Positions 1-9,375 of a DNA stretch of 64,000 bases are shown here, piece after piece; position 1 is the stretch's first letter; every line of letters starts with the position of its first letter. A model generated the notes under the pieces. The model was not told where the DNA came from and did no database searches. It worked only from the letters and a program-made list of their open reading frames with translations. The stretch is from DATARR01 sp036376245 (lineage in GTDB: Bacteria > Acidobacteriota > Thermoanaerobaculia > Multivoradales > UBA5704), in assembly GCA_036376245.1 (NCBI GenBank), contig DASVAS010000003.1:62001-126000 (forward strand), in the 5' to 3' direction. Made by a program: the position numbers and the translations under genes.

Positions 1-681
1 GCTCTCGACCGCCATCCACTCCCCCTCGCGGGTGAGGATCTCCAGCCCCGAGTCGGTGGCCTCGCAGAGCAGGGTGATGAGGTTGATGTCCTCGTGGGCG
101 GCGGCGCGCACGGCCGGCTCGTGCTCGGGTGCGACCGGCGGGTAGTGGATGATCCGCAGCACGCTGTTGCCCACGTCCATCATGGAAGAGAAGGTGTCCC
201 GCGGCAGGTCGAAGGACTCGGCGAGGGCGCGCAGGAGGTTCTCGGCCACCCGCTCGAGGCTCTTGTAGAGCCGCAGCGTCGGCTGCCGGATCTCCGGGAT
301 CTCCGCCGGCCAGACGTTTCCGGGATACGTCCGGCGCAGGGGATGCCCTTCCGGCGCCTCCTGCCCCACGTGCCAGAACTCCTTGAGGTCCGGCAGCGGG
401 CTGTCCTTGGCGTGCTCGACGCCGAACGGGGTGAACCCCACGGCACCACCCGCCACGCCCGCGTACCGCCGCTTGACGTCGTCCGGCAGCTTGAAGAACC
501 GCCGCCAGAGGTCGTACGTGCCCTGGATCAGGCTGGCGTCGATCCCGTGCCCCTCGACGTTGAGGAACCCGAACTCGCGCAGGCCGTCGCCGAGGGTGGC
601 GATCATCCGCGACCGGGCCGCGCCGTCGCCGGAGGTGTAATCGTCGAGGTCTACCGTGGGGATGTTGCGGGCTGGGCTCAT
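1..681 (-). CDS. Isopenicillin N synthase-family Fe(II) oxygenase, 3'-truncated by window edge
   Basis: Translating the minus strand from the ATG at 681 gives an uninterrupted 227-residue reading frame running off the window. It opens MSPARNIPTVDLDDY, the usual N-terminus of IPNS-like non-haem iron oxygenases, followed by LREFGFLNVEGHGID and, near residue 200, AAHEDINLITLL, which holds the first two iron ligands (HxD). The distal His and the RxS 2-oxoglutarate motif would lie beyond position 1. Family members couple Fe(II) and usually 2-oxoglutarate to hydroxylation, desaturation or ring closure; the substrate cannot be told. It is the upstream-most part of a minus-strand gene and stands alone here. 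Confidence 0.85.
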   Translation of the reverse strand, partial: MSPARNIPTVDLDDYTSGDGAARSRMIATLGDGLREFGFLNVEGHGIDASLIQGTYDLWRRFFKLPDDVKRRYAGVAGGAVGFTPFGVEHAKDSPLPDLKEFWHVGQEAPEGHPLRRTYPGNVWPAEIPEIRQPTLRLYKSLERVAENLLRALAESFDLPRDTFSSMMDVGNSVLRIIHYPPVAPEHEPAVRAAAHEDINLITLLCEATDSGLEILTREGEWMAVES

Positions 682-701
682 GGCCCGCGGAGTCTATCAG
701 C

Positions 702-731
702 GCCGGGGGCGGATGAAGCGCCGCCCCCGGC
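702..731 (-). terminator. Strong hairpin downstream of the 751-1722 gene
   Basis: GCCGGGGGCGG at 702-712 and its exact complement at 721-731 form an 11-bp GC stem with an 8-nt loop, between the stop of the minus-strand gene at 751 and the start of the oxygenase at 681. It lacks a good U tract, so it may be Rho-assisted or only a 3' stabiliser. Confidence 0.5.
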
Positions 732-750
732 CTGAAGGCCAGCGGTAAAA

Positions 751-1722
751 TCAGTTCTGACTGGTGGTGTTGCCGCTGAGGCTGGTATGGCCGATCGGCT
801 CCGCCTCGTCCACGCCGGTGGGGTCCACCGGGATCGGGCCGTAACGGATCTTCTCGATCGGCTTGTCGCACCTGATCCACACCGTGACGCAGTGGAGGTG
901 GACGCAATACCAGTTGGGCACGTACGGATCGCCATCTTCAGCCGTCATCCACCGGGCGCAGTGGCAGGACTCGGCCTTGCACAGCTCCGGCGAGGGGCTG
1001 GCGATGGCGGCCGGATCGAAACCGGCCACGAAGTTGCCGAGCGCCGGCACCAGGGTGTCCGGGGCAAGGTCGCCGTCGGTGTCGACCTTGATCGTGCCGG
1101 TACGCCGGGCCGCCTCGGCCACCTTAGCGGCGCTGCCGCGGTTGTAGGCCCAATAGGACTGATGGCCGGGTCCGAGGCTGACGCGGTGCGTCAGCTCGCG
1201 GCGCTCGCCCTTACCCGAAACCGGGGTGAAGACGACCTTCACGTTCAGCTCGAGCGGGGCCACATAGAAGCCGCCGTCGTCGCTGGTGCGGACGATCTTC
1301 ATCTCGGTGACCGGCTGCTCGCCGCCCAGGGAGGCGGTCACGTCATACTGGCCGCACTCCGTCTCGATCGGCTTGACGCTCGCGAGCGACAGGGCCATGA
1401 GCTGGATGCGGGTCGTCGCCTCACCCTTCTCGTTGAAGACGCCCTTGTCGAGCCGGCGGACGATCGTGTCGATGTCGCCCAGCGCGCCGGCGGGAGCCGT
1501 CGCCAGAGGAGAGCCCTCCAGTTGGATGATCCCCGAGAACGGCTTCGAGCTCGGGCAGAAGAAGCCGGCCGGAATCGGATCCTCCGTGAAGCTGGAGAAC
1601 GTATACCCGGTCACCGAGTGCCAGAGGTCGGCGCCGCTCTCGATGCCCTCGGCCGCCCCCGCCGGGACCGCCAGCAAGGCCAGCATGGCCACTCCCAGAC
1701 ACACACTCCATACCTTCTTCAT
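751..1722 (-). CDS. Secreted protein of a local four-member family (divergent member)
   Basis: 323 residues, starting at ATG 1722 behind a strong AGGAGG. Residues 1-23 are a Sec signal peptide (MKKVWSVCLG... ending AGAA). No known domain was recognised. The architecture matches three other proteins in this window (32081-33082, 36292-37383, 37591-38406): an early block describing a value set to be non-zero (here GDIDTIVRRLDKGVF, elsewhere GSIDTLLxR), a mid 'ALxLxSxKP' strand block, a DGG(F/R/T) block, and a late D-G-D-x-x-x-D block followed by cysteines. This copy is the most divergent and has an extra cysteine-rich C-terminus (CKAESCHCARW, WYCVHLHC). Probably exported to the periplasm or outside; function unknown. 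Confidence 0.8.
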   Translation of the reverse strand: MKKVWSVCLGVAMLALLAVPAGAAEGIESGADLWHSVTGYTFSSFTEDPIPAGFFCPSSKPFSGIIQLEGSPLATAPAGALGDIDTIVRRLDKGVFNEKGEATTRIQLMALSLASVKPIETECGQYDVTASLGGEQPVTEMKIVRTSDDGGFYVAPLELNVKVVFTPVSGKGERRELTHRVSLGPGHQSYWAYNRGSAAKVAEAARRTGTIKVDTDGDLAPDTLVPALGNFVAGFDPAAIASPSPELCKAESCHCARWMTAEDGDPYVPNWYCVHLHCVTVWIRCDKPIEKIRYGPIPVDPTGVDEAEPIGHTSLSGNTTSQN

Positions 1723-1920
1723 ACAGCCTCCTTTCCTCCAACGGATCCGGAGAGACCCGGACCCGAAGTCGCGCCAGGACTTGTCCTTCCCAAGCTCAAA
1801 GGAGTCTTTACGTGCTCATCAGTTGAAGTGCGCAGGGGTTCCGGACATGAGCCGCCCGGATCGCCGGGAGGAGATCTGTGGATCTCTTTTGAATCCCCGG
1901 GCGCGACGCCGGCCGGGCAC

Positions 1921-1941
1921 TGGCACAGCGCGTGCTATCTT
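1921..1941 (+). promoter_or_regulatory. Candidate promoter of the dynamin-like gene
   Basis: The string TGGCACAGCGCGTGCT (1921-1936) resembles a sigma-54 -24/-12 pair (TGGCAC-N5-TTGCW, with G for T), and it overlaps a TGCTATCTT that could serve as an extended sigma-70 -10. Either would start transcription 10-20 nt before the ATG at 1961. The two readings cannot be separated by eye. Confidence 0.25.
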
Positions 1942-1960
1942 CCCCGCGGGTGGGGGGACC

Positions 1961-3694
1961 ATGCTGAGGCGCATCCTCAATCGCAACCAGGACGAGCTGC
2001 TGGCGGAGAACCGCCGGCTGGTCGCCGACCTCCAGACGGTCCTGGCGCGGTTCGACGCCTCGGCGGACGATCAGGCGACCCTGCGGCGGAGCGCCCAGCA
2101 GCTCGACGAGCTGTTCCTGCTGGTGGTGGCCGGCGAGTTCAACGCCGGCAAGAGCGCCTTCATCAACGCCCTGCTGGGGAGCAAGGTGCTGGAAGAGGGC
2201 GTCACTCCCACCACCACCCACGTCCACGTCCTCAAGCACGGCCCGGCCGTGGACCGCGTCCCCGTCGAGGCTGCGCTCGACATCGTGACGGCGCCGGTGG
2301 AGCTGCTGCAGGACATCAACATCGTCGACACGCCCGGCACCAACGCCATCCACCGCGAGCACGAGGCCATCACCCGCGAGTTCGTCCCGCGGTCGGACAT
2401 GGTGCTCTTCGTCACCTCCGCCGACCGCCCGTTCACCGAGAGCGAGCGGGCCTTCCTCCAGGGCATCCGGGACTGGGGGAAGAAGATCGTGGTGGTGGTC
2501 AACAAGGTCGACATCCTGGAGACGCCCGAGGACGTCGAGAACGTCCTCCGCTTCGTGGCCGAGAACGCCAAGACGCTGCTGGGCTCCACACCCGAGATCT
2601 TCCCCGTGGCCGCCCGCCTGGCCCTGCGCGCCAAGACCACCGGCGACGCCGCCCTGCTCGCCCAGAGCCGGTTCGAGGAGCTGGAGAATTTCATCGTCCG
2701 CACCCTCGACGAGAAGGAGCGGGTGCGCCTCAAGCTGCTCAATCCCCTGGGGGTGGCCGAGCACCTTTCGAAGAAGTACCTGCAGGTGACCGACGGCCGC
2801 CTGGAGCTGCTCAAGGAGGACTTCGCGGCCCTGGAGGACATCGAGCGCCAGCTCGGCCTGTTCAAGGAAGACATGCAGCGGGAGTTCCGCTTCCGGCTCT
2901 CGGACGTGGACAAGATCCTCCACGAGTTCGAGAACCGGGGCATGAGCTTCTTCGACGACACCATGCGCCTCGCCCGCTTCATGGACCTCATCAACAAGTC
3001 CAAGATGAAGGCGGACTTCGAGCGCAACGTGGTGGCCGACCTGCCGCAGCGCATCGAGCGCCGGGTGGCGGAGATCATCGACTGGCTGGTCAGCGCCGAG
3101 CTGCGGCAGTGGCAGGCGGTGACGGAGCACCTGGCCAAGCGGCGGCAGATGCACGCCGACCGCATCGTGGGCCAGGTGGGCCGCAGCTTCGACTTCGACC
3201 GCACGCGCCTCCTCGACAGCGTCGGACGGGCGGCGCAGCGCTCGGTGGAGACCTACGACCGCGAGCGGGAGGCGAACCGGCTGGCCGATTCGGTGCAGGT
3301 CGCGGTGGCGGGCACGGCCCTGGCGGAGGTGGGCGCGATCGGTCTCGGGGCGGTGCTCACCCACGTCGCCGTGACGGCGGCGGCGGACTTCACGGGCATC
3401 CTGGCCGCCAGCACCATCGCGGTGATGGGGCTCTTCATCATCCCGAACCGCCGCCACGCGGCCAAGAAGGACCTGCGGGAGAAGATCGAGGCCATGCGGG
3501 AGCAGCTCATGTCCTCGCTCACCAGCCAGTTCGACAGCGAGGTCGAAGGCAGCCTGCGCCGGATCGAAGAAGCGATCGGTCCCTACACCCGCTTCGTCCG
3601 CGCCGAGCGCGAGCACCTCGGCCAGGCCCGCGAAGAGCTCAACGGCGTCACCCAGGGGCTGGTGCGGCTGCGGTCGCGGGTGGAGGGGTTGTAG
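1961..3694 (+). CDS. Dynamin-family GTPase
   Basis: 577 residues from ATG 1961; the open frame extends further upstream but no better start or domain is found there. G1 is GEFNAGKSAFINALLG (Lys64), G2 a Thr in VTPTTTHVH, G3 DTPGTN, G4 NKVD. A helical middle follows, then around residues 450-500 a hydrophobic stretch (two putative membrane-inserting helices, TALAEVGAIGLGAVLTHVAV and TGILAASTIAVMGLFII) and a charged coiled C-terminal segment. This is the layout of bacterial dynamin-like proteins, which bind and remodel membranes in a GTP-dependent way. Bacterial members often come in pairs; here it stands alone. Membrane surveillance or repair is the likely role, by family only. Confidence 0.9.
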   Translation: MLRRILNRNQDELLAENRRLVADLQTVLARFDASADDQATLRRSAQQLDELFLLVVAGEFNAGKSAFINALLGSKVLEEGVTPTTTHVHVLKHGPAVDRVPVEAALDIVTAPVELLQDINIVDTPGTNAIHREHEAITREFVPRSDMVLFVTSADRPFTESERAFLQGIRDWGKKIVVVVNKVDILETPEDVENVLRFVAENAKTLLGSTPEIFPVAARLALRAKTTGDAALLAQSRFEELENFIVRTLDEKERVRLKLLNPLGVAEHLSKKYLQVTDGRLELLKEDFAALEDIERQLGLFKEDMQREFRFRLSDVDKILHEFENRGMSFFDDTMRLARFMDLINKSKMKADFERNVVADLPQRIERRVAEIIDWLVSAELRQWQAVTEHLAKRRQMHADRIVGQVGRSFDFDRTRLLDSVGRAAQRSVETYDREREANRLADSVQVAVAGTALAEVGAIGLGAVLTHVAVTAAADFTGILAASTIAVMGLFIIPNRRHAAKKDLREKIEAMREQLMSSLTSQFDSEVEGSLRRIEEAIGPYTRFVRAEREHLGQAREELNGVTQGLVRLRSRVEGL

Positions 3695-3730
3695 GCGGCC
3701 TTCGGTATGGATTGCCCTATGAAGGTTCTG

Positions 3731-3914
3731 CCCTTCGAGACCTCACCCCCTGGCCCCCTCTCCCACCGTCCTCCCGCCCAACCGGGAGAGGGGGAACGTA
3801 ACCGAAAGGATCTTGCCTGCCCGGAGAAGGCAACACCGCTTCCTCATCGTTCCCCCTCTCCCGGGGGATGGGAGGAGGCTGGGAGAGGGGGCCAGGGGGT
3901 GAGGCTTCGAAGGG
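3731..3914. repeat. Dispersed inverted repeat, family I, copy 1
   Basis: About 35-bp imperfect terminal inverted arms (beginning CCCTTCGAGACCTCACCCCC at 3731, complement ending at 3914) flank an inner pair of palindromes built on CCGGGAGAGGGGGAACG. Related copies sit at 19464-19645 and 56808-56970, always between genes. No coding sequence inside. Behaves like a REP/MITE-type non-autonomous intergenic element. Confidence 0.75.
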
Positions 3915-3983
3915 CATGACGCTCCAGTCACCCCGGCCTTCCTGTAAGCTCCCCCCTCCACCACCCACAGGGGAGCGCCCAGC

Positions 3984-5600
3984 TTGAGCGACGCCGCAAA
4001 AAAGCAGAAAAAGCCCAGCACCCTCCAGAGCTTCAAGGAGGCTTTCACCTCCTGGCGCACCGCTTCGGTGACCCTGATGTCCTTCGCCTCGGGCATGCCG
4101 CTGGGGCTGGTGTGGATCGCCCTGCCGGACTGGATGCGGAAATCCGGCATGGACATCCGCGTGGTGGGCCTGATCACGCTCGCGCAGGCGCCGTGGACGT
4201 TCAAGTTCCTCTGGGCTCCCCTGATGGACCGCTTCGTGCCGCCGAAGCTGGGCCGCCGCCGGGGATGGACCGCCATCGCACAGGTCGTGCTCCTGGGCGG
4301 CACCCTCGCGCTCGCCGGCCTCGGGGACCATCCCGACACCCCGTGGGTGCTGATGTCCCTCGCCCTGGCGCTCGCCTTCGCGGGGGCCACCCAGGACATC
4401 GCCGTCGACGCCTACGCCGTGGACGTGCTGCGCCCGGACGAGCAGGCCGTGGCCGTGGGCGCGCGCAACGCGCTCTACCGCACCGGCATGCAGCTCGCGG
4501 GCAGCTTCTCCATCACCATGGCCGGCTGGTGGGGCTGGCCGACGGTGTTCATGCTCCTGGCCGCCCTCTACCTGCCGATGCTGTTCGTGACGGTCCTGGC
4601 CCCCGATCCCAAGGATGTGGCGGTCGCTCCGAAGACGCTCAAGGAAGCCGTCTGGTATCCCTTCCTGGGCTTCCTCTCCCGCCACCGCGCCCTGGAGATC
4701 CTCGCCTTCGTCCTCCTCTACAAGCTGGCGGACAACCTCGTGCAGGCGCTCCAGCGGCCGTTCCTGGTGGACAAGGGCTACAGCGACTGGGACCGCGGCG
4801 TCATGCTGTTCTGGATCGGCCTCGTCGGCAACATCGTGGGCACCCTGATCGGCGGGCTGATGACCAAGCCGCTGGGGCTCGGCCGCTCGCTCTGGATCTT
4901 CGGCTTCTTCCAGATCTTCTCGAACATCGGCTACGCCCTGGTGGCCCACGAGGCCGGCGTGAACCGGCCGCTGATGTGGGCGGCCTTCTTCTTCGAGTCC
5001 TTCGCCAGCGGCCTGGGGAGCGGCGCCTTCCTGGTGCTGATGATGCGGATGACCCAGAAACGGTTCTCCGCCACCCAGTACGCCCTCTTCTCCAGCCTCT
5101 TCGGACTGCCGCGCATCATCTCCGGCCCGGTCTGCGGCTACATGGTCTACGCCATCGGCTGGGAGTCGTTCTTCTGGTCCACGCTCGCCTTCGGCATCCC
5201 GGGCATGATCATGCTCGCCCGCTTCGTGCCCTGGAACGCCCGCGAGCCGGAGTTCAAGATCGAGCCGCCGCGCATCGGGCGGCCGCTCACGGGATTGGAT
5301 CTCGGCCTGCGGGGACTCGCGGGCGGCGCCATCGGCGCGGGTCTCGGCGCGCTGGTCGTAGCCCTGATGGACGCCCTCAAGGTAGCCAAGGACAACCCCG
5401 GCTCCGGTTTCGACCTCCTGACGCCGCTGGTCTCGATGCTGCGGCCGGAGGACAACAAGGACTGGCTGACTCTGGCGGGGCTGCTCGTCTTCGGCATCAC
5501 CTGCGGGCTGTTCACCGCCGCCGTGGTGGCGGCGCGGCACGGGGCGGGCCAGGAGATCGCTCTCGAGACCCGCCCCGACATCGACTCAGAATATGGGTAG
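3984..5600 (+). CDS. AmpG-like major facilitator transporter
   Basis: 538 residues from TTG 3984, chosen because GGGGAG lies 8 nt upstream and the first residues (MSDAAKKQKKPS) lead directly into transmembrane helix 1. About 12-14 hydrophobic segments. The segment FASGMPLGLVWIALPDWMRKSG, the loop after TM2 with FLWAPLMDRF and the conserved AGATQDIAVDAYAVDVL match the AmpG/MFS family that imports muropeptides (GlcNAc-anhydroMurNAc peptides) in proteobacteria. In this lineage the substrate could differ. Its end overlaps the convergent protease gene by 15 bp (5586-5600), so the two share no separate terminator. Confidence 0.8.
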   Translation: MSDAAKKQKKPSTLQSFKEAFTSWRTASVTLMSFASGMPLGLVWIALPDWMRKSGMDIRVVGLITLAQAPWTFKFLWAPLMDRFVPPKLGRRRGWTAIAQVVLLGGTLALAGLGDHPDTPWVLMSLALALAFAGATQDIAVDAYAVDVLRPDEQAVAVGARNALYRTGMQLAGSFSITMAGWWGWPTVFMLLAALYLPMLFVTVLAPDPKDVAVAPKTLKEAVWYPFLGFLSRHRALEILAFVLLYKLADNLVQALQRPFLVDKGYSDWDRGVMLFWIGLVGNIVGTLIGGLMTKPLGLGRSLWIFGFFQIFSNIGYALVAHEAGVNRPLMWAAFFFESFASGLGSGAFLVLMMRMTQKRFSATQYALFSSLFGLPRIISGPVCGYMVYAIGWESFFWSTLAFGIPGMIMLARFVPWNAREPEFKIEPPRIGRPLTGLDLGLRGLAGGAIGAGLGALVVALMDALKVAKDNPGSGFDLLTPLVSMLRPEDNKDWLTLAGLLVFGITCGLFTAAVVAARHGAGQEIALETRPDIDSEYG

Positions 5601-8600
5601 CCGGAAGTTGGTGACCAGGAACACCGCCATCTGAGCCCGGTCGATCGGGTTCGACGGGCAGTAGTTCCCATCGCCGCAACCGCCGGTGATGCCGCGCGCC
5701 ACCAACTCCTTCACCCACGGGCAGAACGAGCTCGACATGGGCACGTCGTTGAACGCCGCCGCCGCGCAGGCGGACGGGTTGTAGGCCGGTCCCTCCAGCG
5801 TCTTCAGCAGGAAGACCGCCGCCTGCTCACGGGTCACCACCGCCTGCGGGCAGAAGTTGCCGTCGCCGCAGCCGCCGGTGACGCCGCGCGCCACCAGCTC
5901 CTTGACCCACGGGCAGAGCGGGCTCGCCACGGGCACGTCGTTGAACGGCGCCGTCACGCAGGGAGGCGGCGCGTAGGCCGGCCCCTCCTTGGCGAACAGC
6001 AGGAAGTACGCCATCTGCTCGCGCGTCACCTGGGTCGTGGGGCAGTAGATCCGGGGATTCAAGCCGCAGCCCGAGGTGACCCCGTTGCGGTACATGGCCT
6101 CGATGAACTTCTTCGCCCAGTGGCCGCGCTCGACGTCCGCGAAGACCGTGCCCAGGTCGTCCATGGCGGCCTCCAGAACGTCCCGCCGCCCTTCCGCGGT
6201 GGTCAGCGCCTCGAGGTTGAAACCCAGGAAGATCGTCCGGTAGCCCGGTCCGATCTTGCGCACACCGGCGCTGCCGCCACCCGCGGTGAACACCGTCTCG
6301 GCGCCCGCGCCGGGGTAGATCAGGTCCGCCCAGTTGGTGAAGAGGGAGAAGGAGAGCTCGTACGGTCCCAGGCCGCCGAAGACACCCTGCCCGACGACGC
6401 CGGGATAGGAGTCGTCCTCGTTCGCGAACGCCACTCCCAGATAGTCCTGGATGAACGACGTGAAGCCCCGGTCGAAGAGGTAGTCCTGAGCGCTGATCAG
6501 GAGGCTCCCTCCCTGGTCGAGGTAGGTCGCCAGCGTAGCCTCGCTCGCCGAGCCCGGTCCCGTGTACGGCCCCGAATACCAGATCACCCGGGGATAGGCG
6601 GCGAGCGTGGCGGCATTGGGAGAGCCGCTCGCCAGAGAATCCCAGACGTCGTAGGCCCGGCCCGCGGCGGTGAGGGCGCCGGTGTAGAGGGACCGGAACG
6701 TAGTGGAGCCGTATTCGTCCACGAAGAGGACCGACGGGAGCCCTTCAAGATAGGTCACGCTGACGGTCCGCGCGGCGGCCGGCATCTTCAGCGAATTGGT
6801 CAGCGCCCGGCTGGCGTCGGCCGCCGTGCCGGTCCAGCCTCCCACTCTCCATCCCAGGGTCGGGCTGGCGCTGAGCGCGATCTGCTCGTTGTAGTGGTAA
6901 TGCCCCGCCGCGCAGCCGGCGGAGCTCCCGGGCGTGGCCACCGGGTTCGCGCCGGAGCCGGTGTGGGTGAGCGTCAAGGGGAAGCACGTGGCGACGTACG
7001 TCACCGAGACCGCGTGCGCGCCCGCCGGCATGGTCGCCGAGTTGGTCACCGCCGTCGAAGCGTCGTTGGCCGTGCCGCTCCAGCCCGCCACGCCCGAGCC
7101 CGTGCCCGGCAGGGCCGTCAACTGGATCACGTCCCCGGCGCGGAACTGTCCCGGCGGACAGCCGGGAGCGCTCACGGGCGTCGCCATGGGATGGCTGCCG
7201 AAGCCCGTGTGCGTCCGCTCCAGCGGATAGCAGGGCTCGTTGCCGATGACCAGGTGGACGGCGCCCGGATAGGGGCTCTCGTCCGCGTCGGTGGAGGTGA
7301 CGATCAGCCGGTTCATGGACGTCCCGGCCGGCGCGGCGGCGAAGTCCACCGACACGCTCACCACGCGCGAGCCTCCCGGCGGCACGTCGAAGGGCGCCTC
7401 CGGCGTCCAGCGGATCCAGGAAGCGGCGCTCTCGAGCTGCATCCCCAGGACGGCCAGCACCCCGCTGCCGTCGTTGTGGATGGTGAAGTCCCGCGCCAGC
7501 AGCGGGCCGGCGGCGGCCGCCTTGCCGAGGTTGATCCGGCGCAGGTTGTAGCCGAAGCTGCTCACCGGGACGGCGGTGTTGCGCAGGAGCGCCAGGATGT
7601 CCGAGACGGTCGCCGTGGGATGCGCCTGCTTGAGCACGGCCCAGGCGCCGGCGACGTGCGGCGTGGCCATCGAGGTGCCGTCGAGGGTAGCGAGGCCGCC
7701 GCCCGGCACCGAGGAGGTCACCGAAACCCCCGGGGCCATCAGGTCGAGGAAGGAAGCGACGTTGGAGAATTCAGCGAACGAGTCGTCGTCACGGGTAGCG
7801 CCCACGCCGACCGCGCTCGAGATGCAGGCCGGAGCGGCGATGTATCCGTCCCCGTAGTCATTGCCGGACGCCGCGACGGTCGCGATGTCGATCGAGCGCA
7901 GGTTGTCGATCGCCGCCTTGCGGGCGCTGTTGCTGGCGTCGCAGCTCGCGCGGCTGAAATAGAAGCCGCCGCCGAGGCTCATGTTGACCGCGGCGATGTC
8001 GAAGTCGTCCGCCAACTCGTACACCCGCTCGAGGCCCTTGATCTGGTCGCTGACCCAGGCCCCGATGCAGAAGCCGCCACAGTCCGCGGAGAAGACCTGG
8101 ATGGCGATGATGTCGGCGTCGCGGGCCACGCCGAAATGGGGGCCCACGCCATCGTTGCCGGCGGCGATGCCGGCGACGTGCGTCCCGTGACGGCAGTCGG
8201 AGGAGGGGGTGCAACTCGCCCCCGTGCCCGGGCCGGTGGCCTCGGTCGCCCCCCCGGGGCAGAGGCTGATCGTGCCGTTGATGGCCGAGGAGTAGCAGGC
8301 CTCGGAGACCACCTTGTTCTGGGGCCCCGACGAGAAGAAGGGATGGGTCTTGTCCACGCCGGTGTCGAGCACGGCGATGGTCTTGCCCGCTCCCGTCAGG
8401 CCGTACGCCCACGCCACGCCCGAGCCGATCACGGCCGTGCTGCTGGAGAGCGACGGCCGCTCGAAGACGTCCTCCTCGACCGCGGCGACCTCGGGGAGGC
8501 GCGCGAGACGGTCCAGGGCGGGGGCGTCCACCGCCAGCGCCATATAGGGGATGAACCGATAGCGGGCGTGCGGCCGGGCGTTCGCGCCCGCGAGCCGCTG

Positions 8601-8957
8601 CAGCACGGTGTCCTGGAGCCGCGCGACAGCCTGCCGCTGGTCCCGCACCTGAACGCTGGCGAGCCCCCCTTCGGGCGTGAACGGCAGGTTCAGCCGCACG
8701 AGGACGCGCACGACGCCTTCGCGGGCCGCCTTCTCCCGCAGCTCCCGCGGGACCTCTCGCCGGGGCGCTGGAGACGGCGCGGCCTGCATGGCCTCCGCCG
8801 TCACCGCGGACGGCGGAGCGGCGGCGGCTCCGAAATAGAGCGTATCCGGCTGAATCCGGATCTCCGGAACGGTCTGGCCGGCGGCCGGAGCCACCGTCAG
8901 GATGGCCGCGAGGGCGGCGGGGATTCGCAATCCGAGGCGGGCGAGAAATGCCGGCAT
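5586..8957 (-). CDS. Secreted subtilisin-like (S8) protease with C-terminal SLH domains
   Basis: 1123 residues from ATG 8957 behind GGAGGAG. Order: signal peptide (1-28); an inhibitor-like propeptide region (about 70-180); S8 catalytic domain with Asp198 (VLDTGVD), His257 (HGTHVAG) and Ser429 (GTSMATPH); an immunoglobulin-like/choice-of-anchor block; two tandem ~75-residue repeats of the type CYPLxxTHTGxGxxPxATP...GWSGTA, resembling the InlB/Listeria-Bacteroides-type repeat; an open region around LFVDEYGSTTFRSLY; then three SLH-type repeats (about 940-1123) each with a FxDVP/FADV start, cysteines and CGxGNYCP. SLH modules normally bind secondary cell-wall polymer; in a diderm they may bind peptidoglycan. 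Probably a cell-surface degradative protease. Confidence 0.9.
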   Translation of the reverse strand: MPAFLARLGLRIPAALAAILTVAPAAGQTVPEIRIQPDTLYFGAAAAPPSAVTAEAMQAAPSPAPRREVPRELREKAAREGVVRVLVRLNLPFTPEGGLASVQVRDQRQAVARLQDTVLQRLAGANARPHARYRFIPYMALAVDAPALDRLARLPEVAAVEEDVFERPSLSSSTAVIGSGVAWAYGLTGAGKTIAVLDTGVDKTHPFFSSGPQNKVVSEACYSSAINGTISLCPGGATEATGPGTGASCTPSSDCRHGTHVAGIAAGNDGVGPHFGVARDADIIAIQVFSADCGGFCIGAWVSDQIKGLERVYELADDFDIAAVNMSLGGGFYFSRASCDASNSARKAAIDNLRSIDIATVAASGNDYGDGYIAAPACISSAVGVGATRDDDSFAEFSNVASFLDLMAPGVSVTSSVPGGGLATLDGTSMATPHVAGAWAVLKQAHPTATVSDILALLRNTAVPVSSFGYNLRRINLGKAAAAGPLLARDFTIHNDGSGVLAVLGMQLESAASWIRWTPEAPFDVPPGGSRVVSVSVDFAAAPAGTSMNRLIVTSTDADESPYPGAVHLVIGNEPCYPLERTHTGFGSHPMATPVSAPGCPPGQFRAGDVIQLTALPGTGSGVAGWSGTANDASTAVTNSATMPAGAHAVSVTYVATCFPLTLTHTGSGANPVATPGSSAGCAAGHYHYNEQIALSASPTLGWRVGGWTGTAADASRALTNSLKMPAAARTVSVTYLEGLPSVLFVDEYGSTTFRSLYTGALTAAGRAYDVWDSLASGSPNAATLAAYPRVIWYSGPYTGPGSASEATLATYLDQGGSLLISAQDYLFDRGFTSFIQDYLGVAFANEDDSYPGVVGQGVFGGLGPYELSFSLFTNWADLIYPGAGAETVFTAGGGSAGVRKIGPGYRTIFLGFNLEALTTAEGRRDVLEAAMDDLGTVFADVERGHWAKKFIEAMYRNGVTSGCGLNPRIYCPTTQVTREQMAYFLLFAKEGPAYAPPPCVTAPFNDVPVASPLCPWVKELVARGVTGGCGDGNFCPQAVVTREQAAVFLLKTLEGPAYNPSACAAAAFNDVPMSSSFCPWVKELVARGITGGCGDGNYCPSNPIDRAQMAVFLVTNFRLPIF

Positions 8958-9120
8958 GGAATCTCCTCCGAGCTGTTTGTCCGCAGTGTTCTCCAATGCT
9001 ATACCAACAGGTAATGCGCGTGGAGGAGAAACCGTTTCATCCGGATCTCGTAATATTTCTAGAGGGTGGGAAAAGGCCCGCCCGGCATGGGCCGCGCGCG
9101 CGGCCGGAAGGGAGAAGCAC

Positions 9121-9309
9121 ATGCCGCTCTATCGCTCACAACGACACAAGATGATCGCCGGCGTCTGCGGCGGCATCGCCGACTGGCTGGGCTGGAGCCC
9201 CACGGCGGTCCGCGTCGCCTACGTCGTCATCTCCATCGCCTCGGTCGGCTTCCCCGGCACGATCGCCTACATCATCCTCTGGATCGTGATGCCCAAGGAG
9301 CCGGTCTAG
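9121..9309 (+). CDS. PspC-domain small membrane protein
   Basis: 62 residues from ATG 9121, 9 nt after GGGAGAAG. The sequence MPLYRSQRHKMIAGVCGG followed by a hydrophobic hairpin ending IILWIVMPKEP is a whole, stand-alone PspC domain (phage-shock-protein C family). One or two membrane segments. Such proteins take part in envelope-stress responses in several phyla; no pspA/pspB is nearby. Divergent from the protease gene, with about 160 bp between the starts. Confidence 0.88.
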   Translation: MPLYRSQRHKMIAGVCGGIADWLGWSPTAVRVAYVVISIASVGFPGTIAYIILWIVMPKEPV

Positions 9310-9375
9310 ATCCCGTAACCCCGTAGGATCATGGTATGTTTTCCCGTGCCGCATCGCGGCACGGGAGGACTACCC

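Noticed and set aside
787..3801. 1004-codon plus-strand open frame over the secreted protein and GTPase genes
   Set aside because: Overlaps real genes in another frame; composition is typical of a high-GC shadow frame.
6120..9014. Long plus-strand open frame opposite the S8 protease
   Set aside because: Protease triad and SLH repeats on the minus strand are decisive; the other frame is a shadow.
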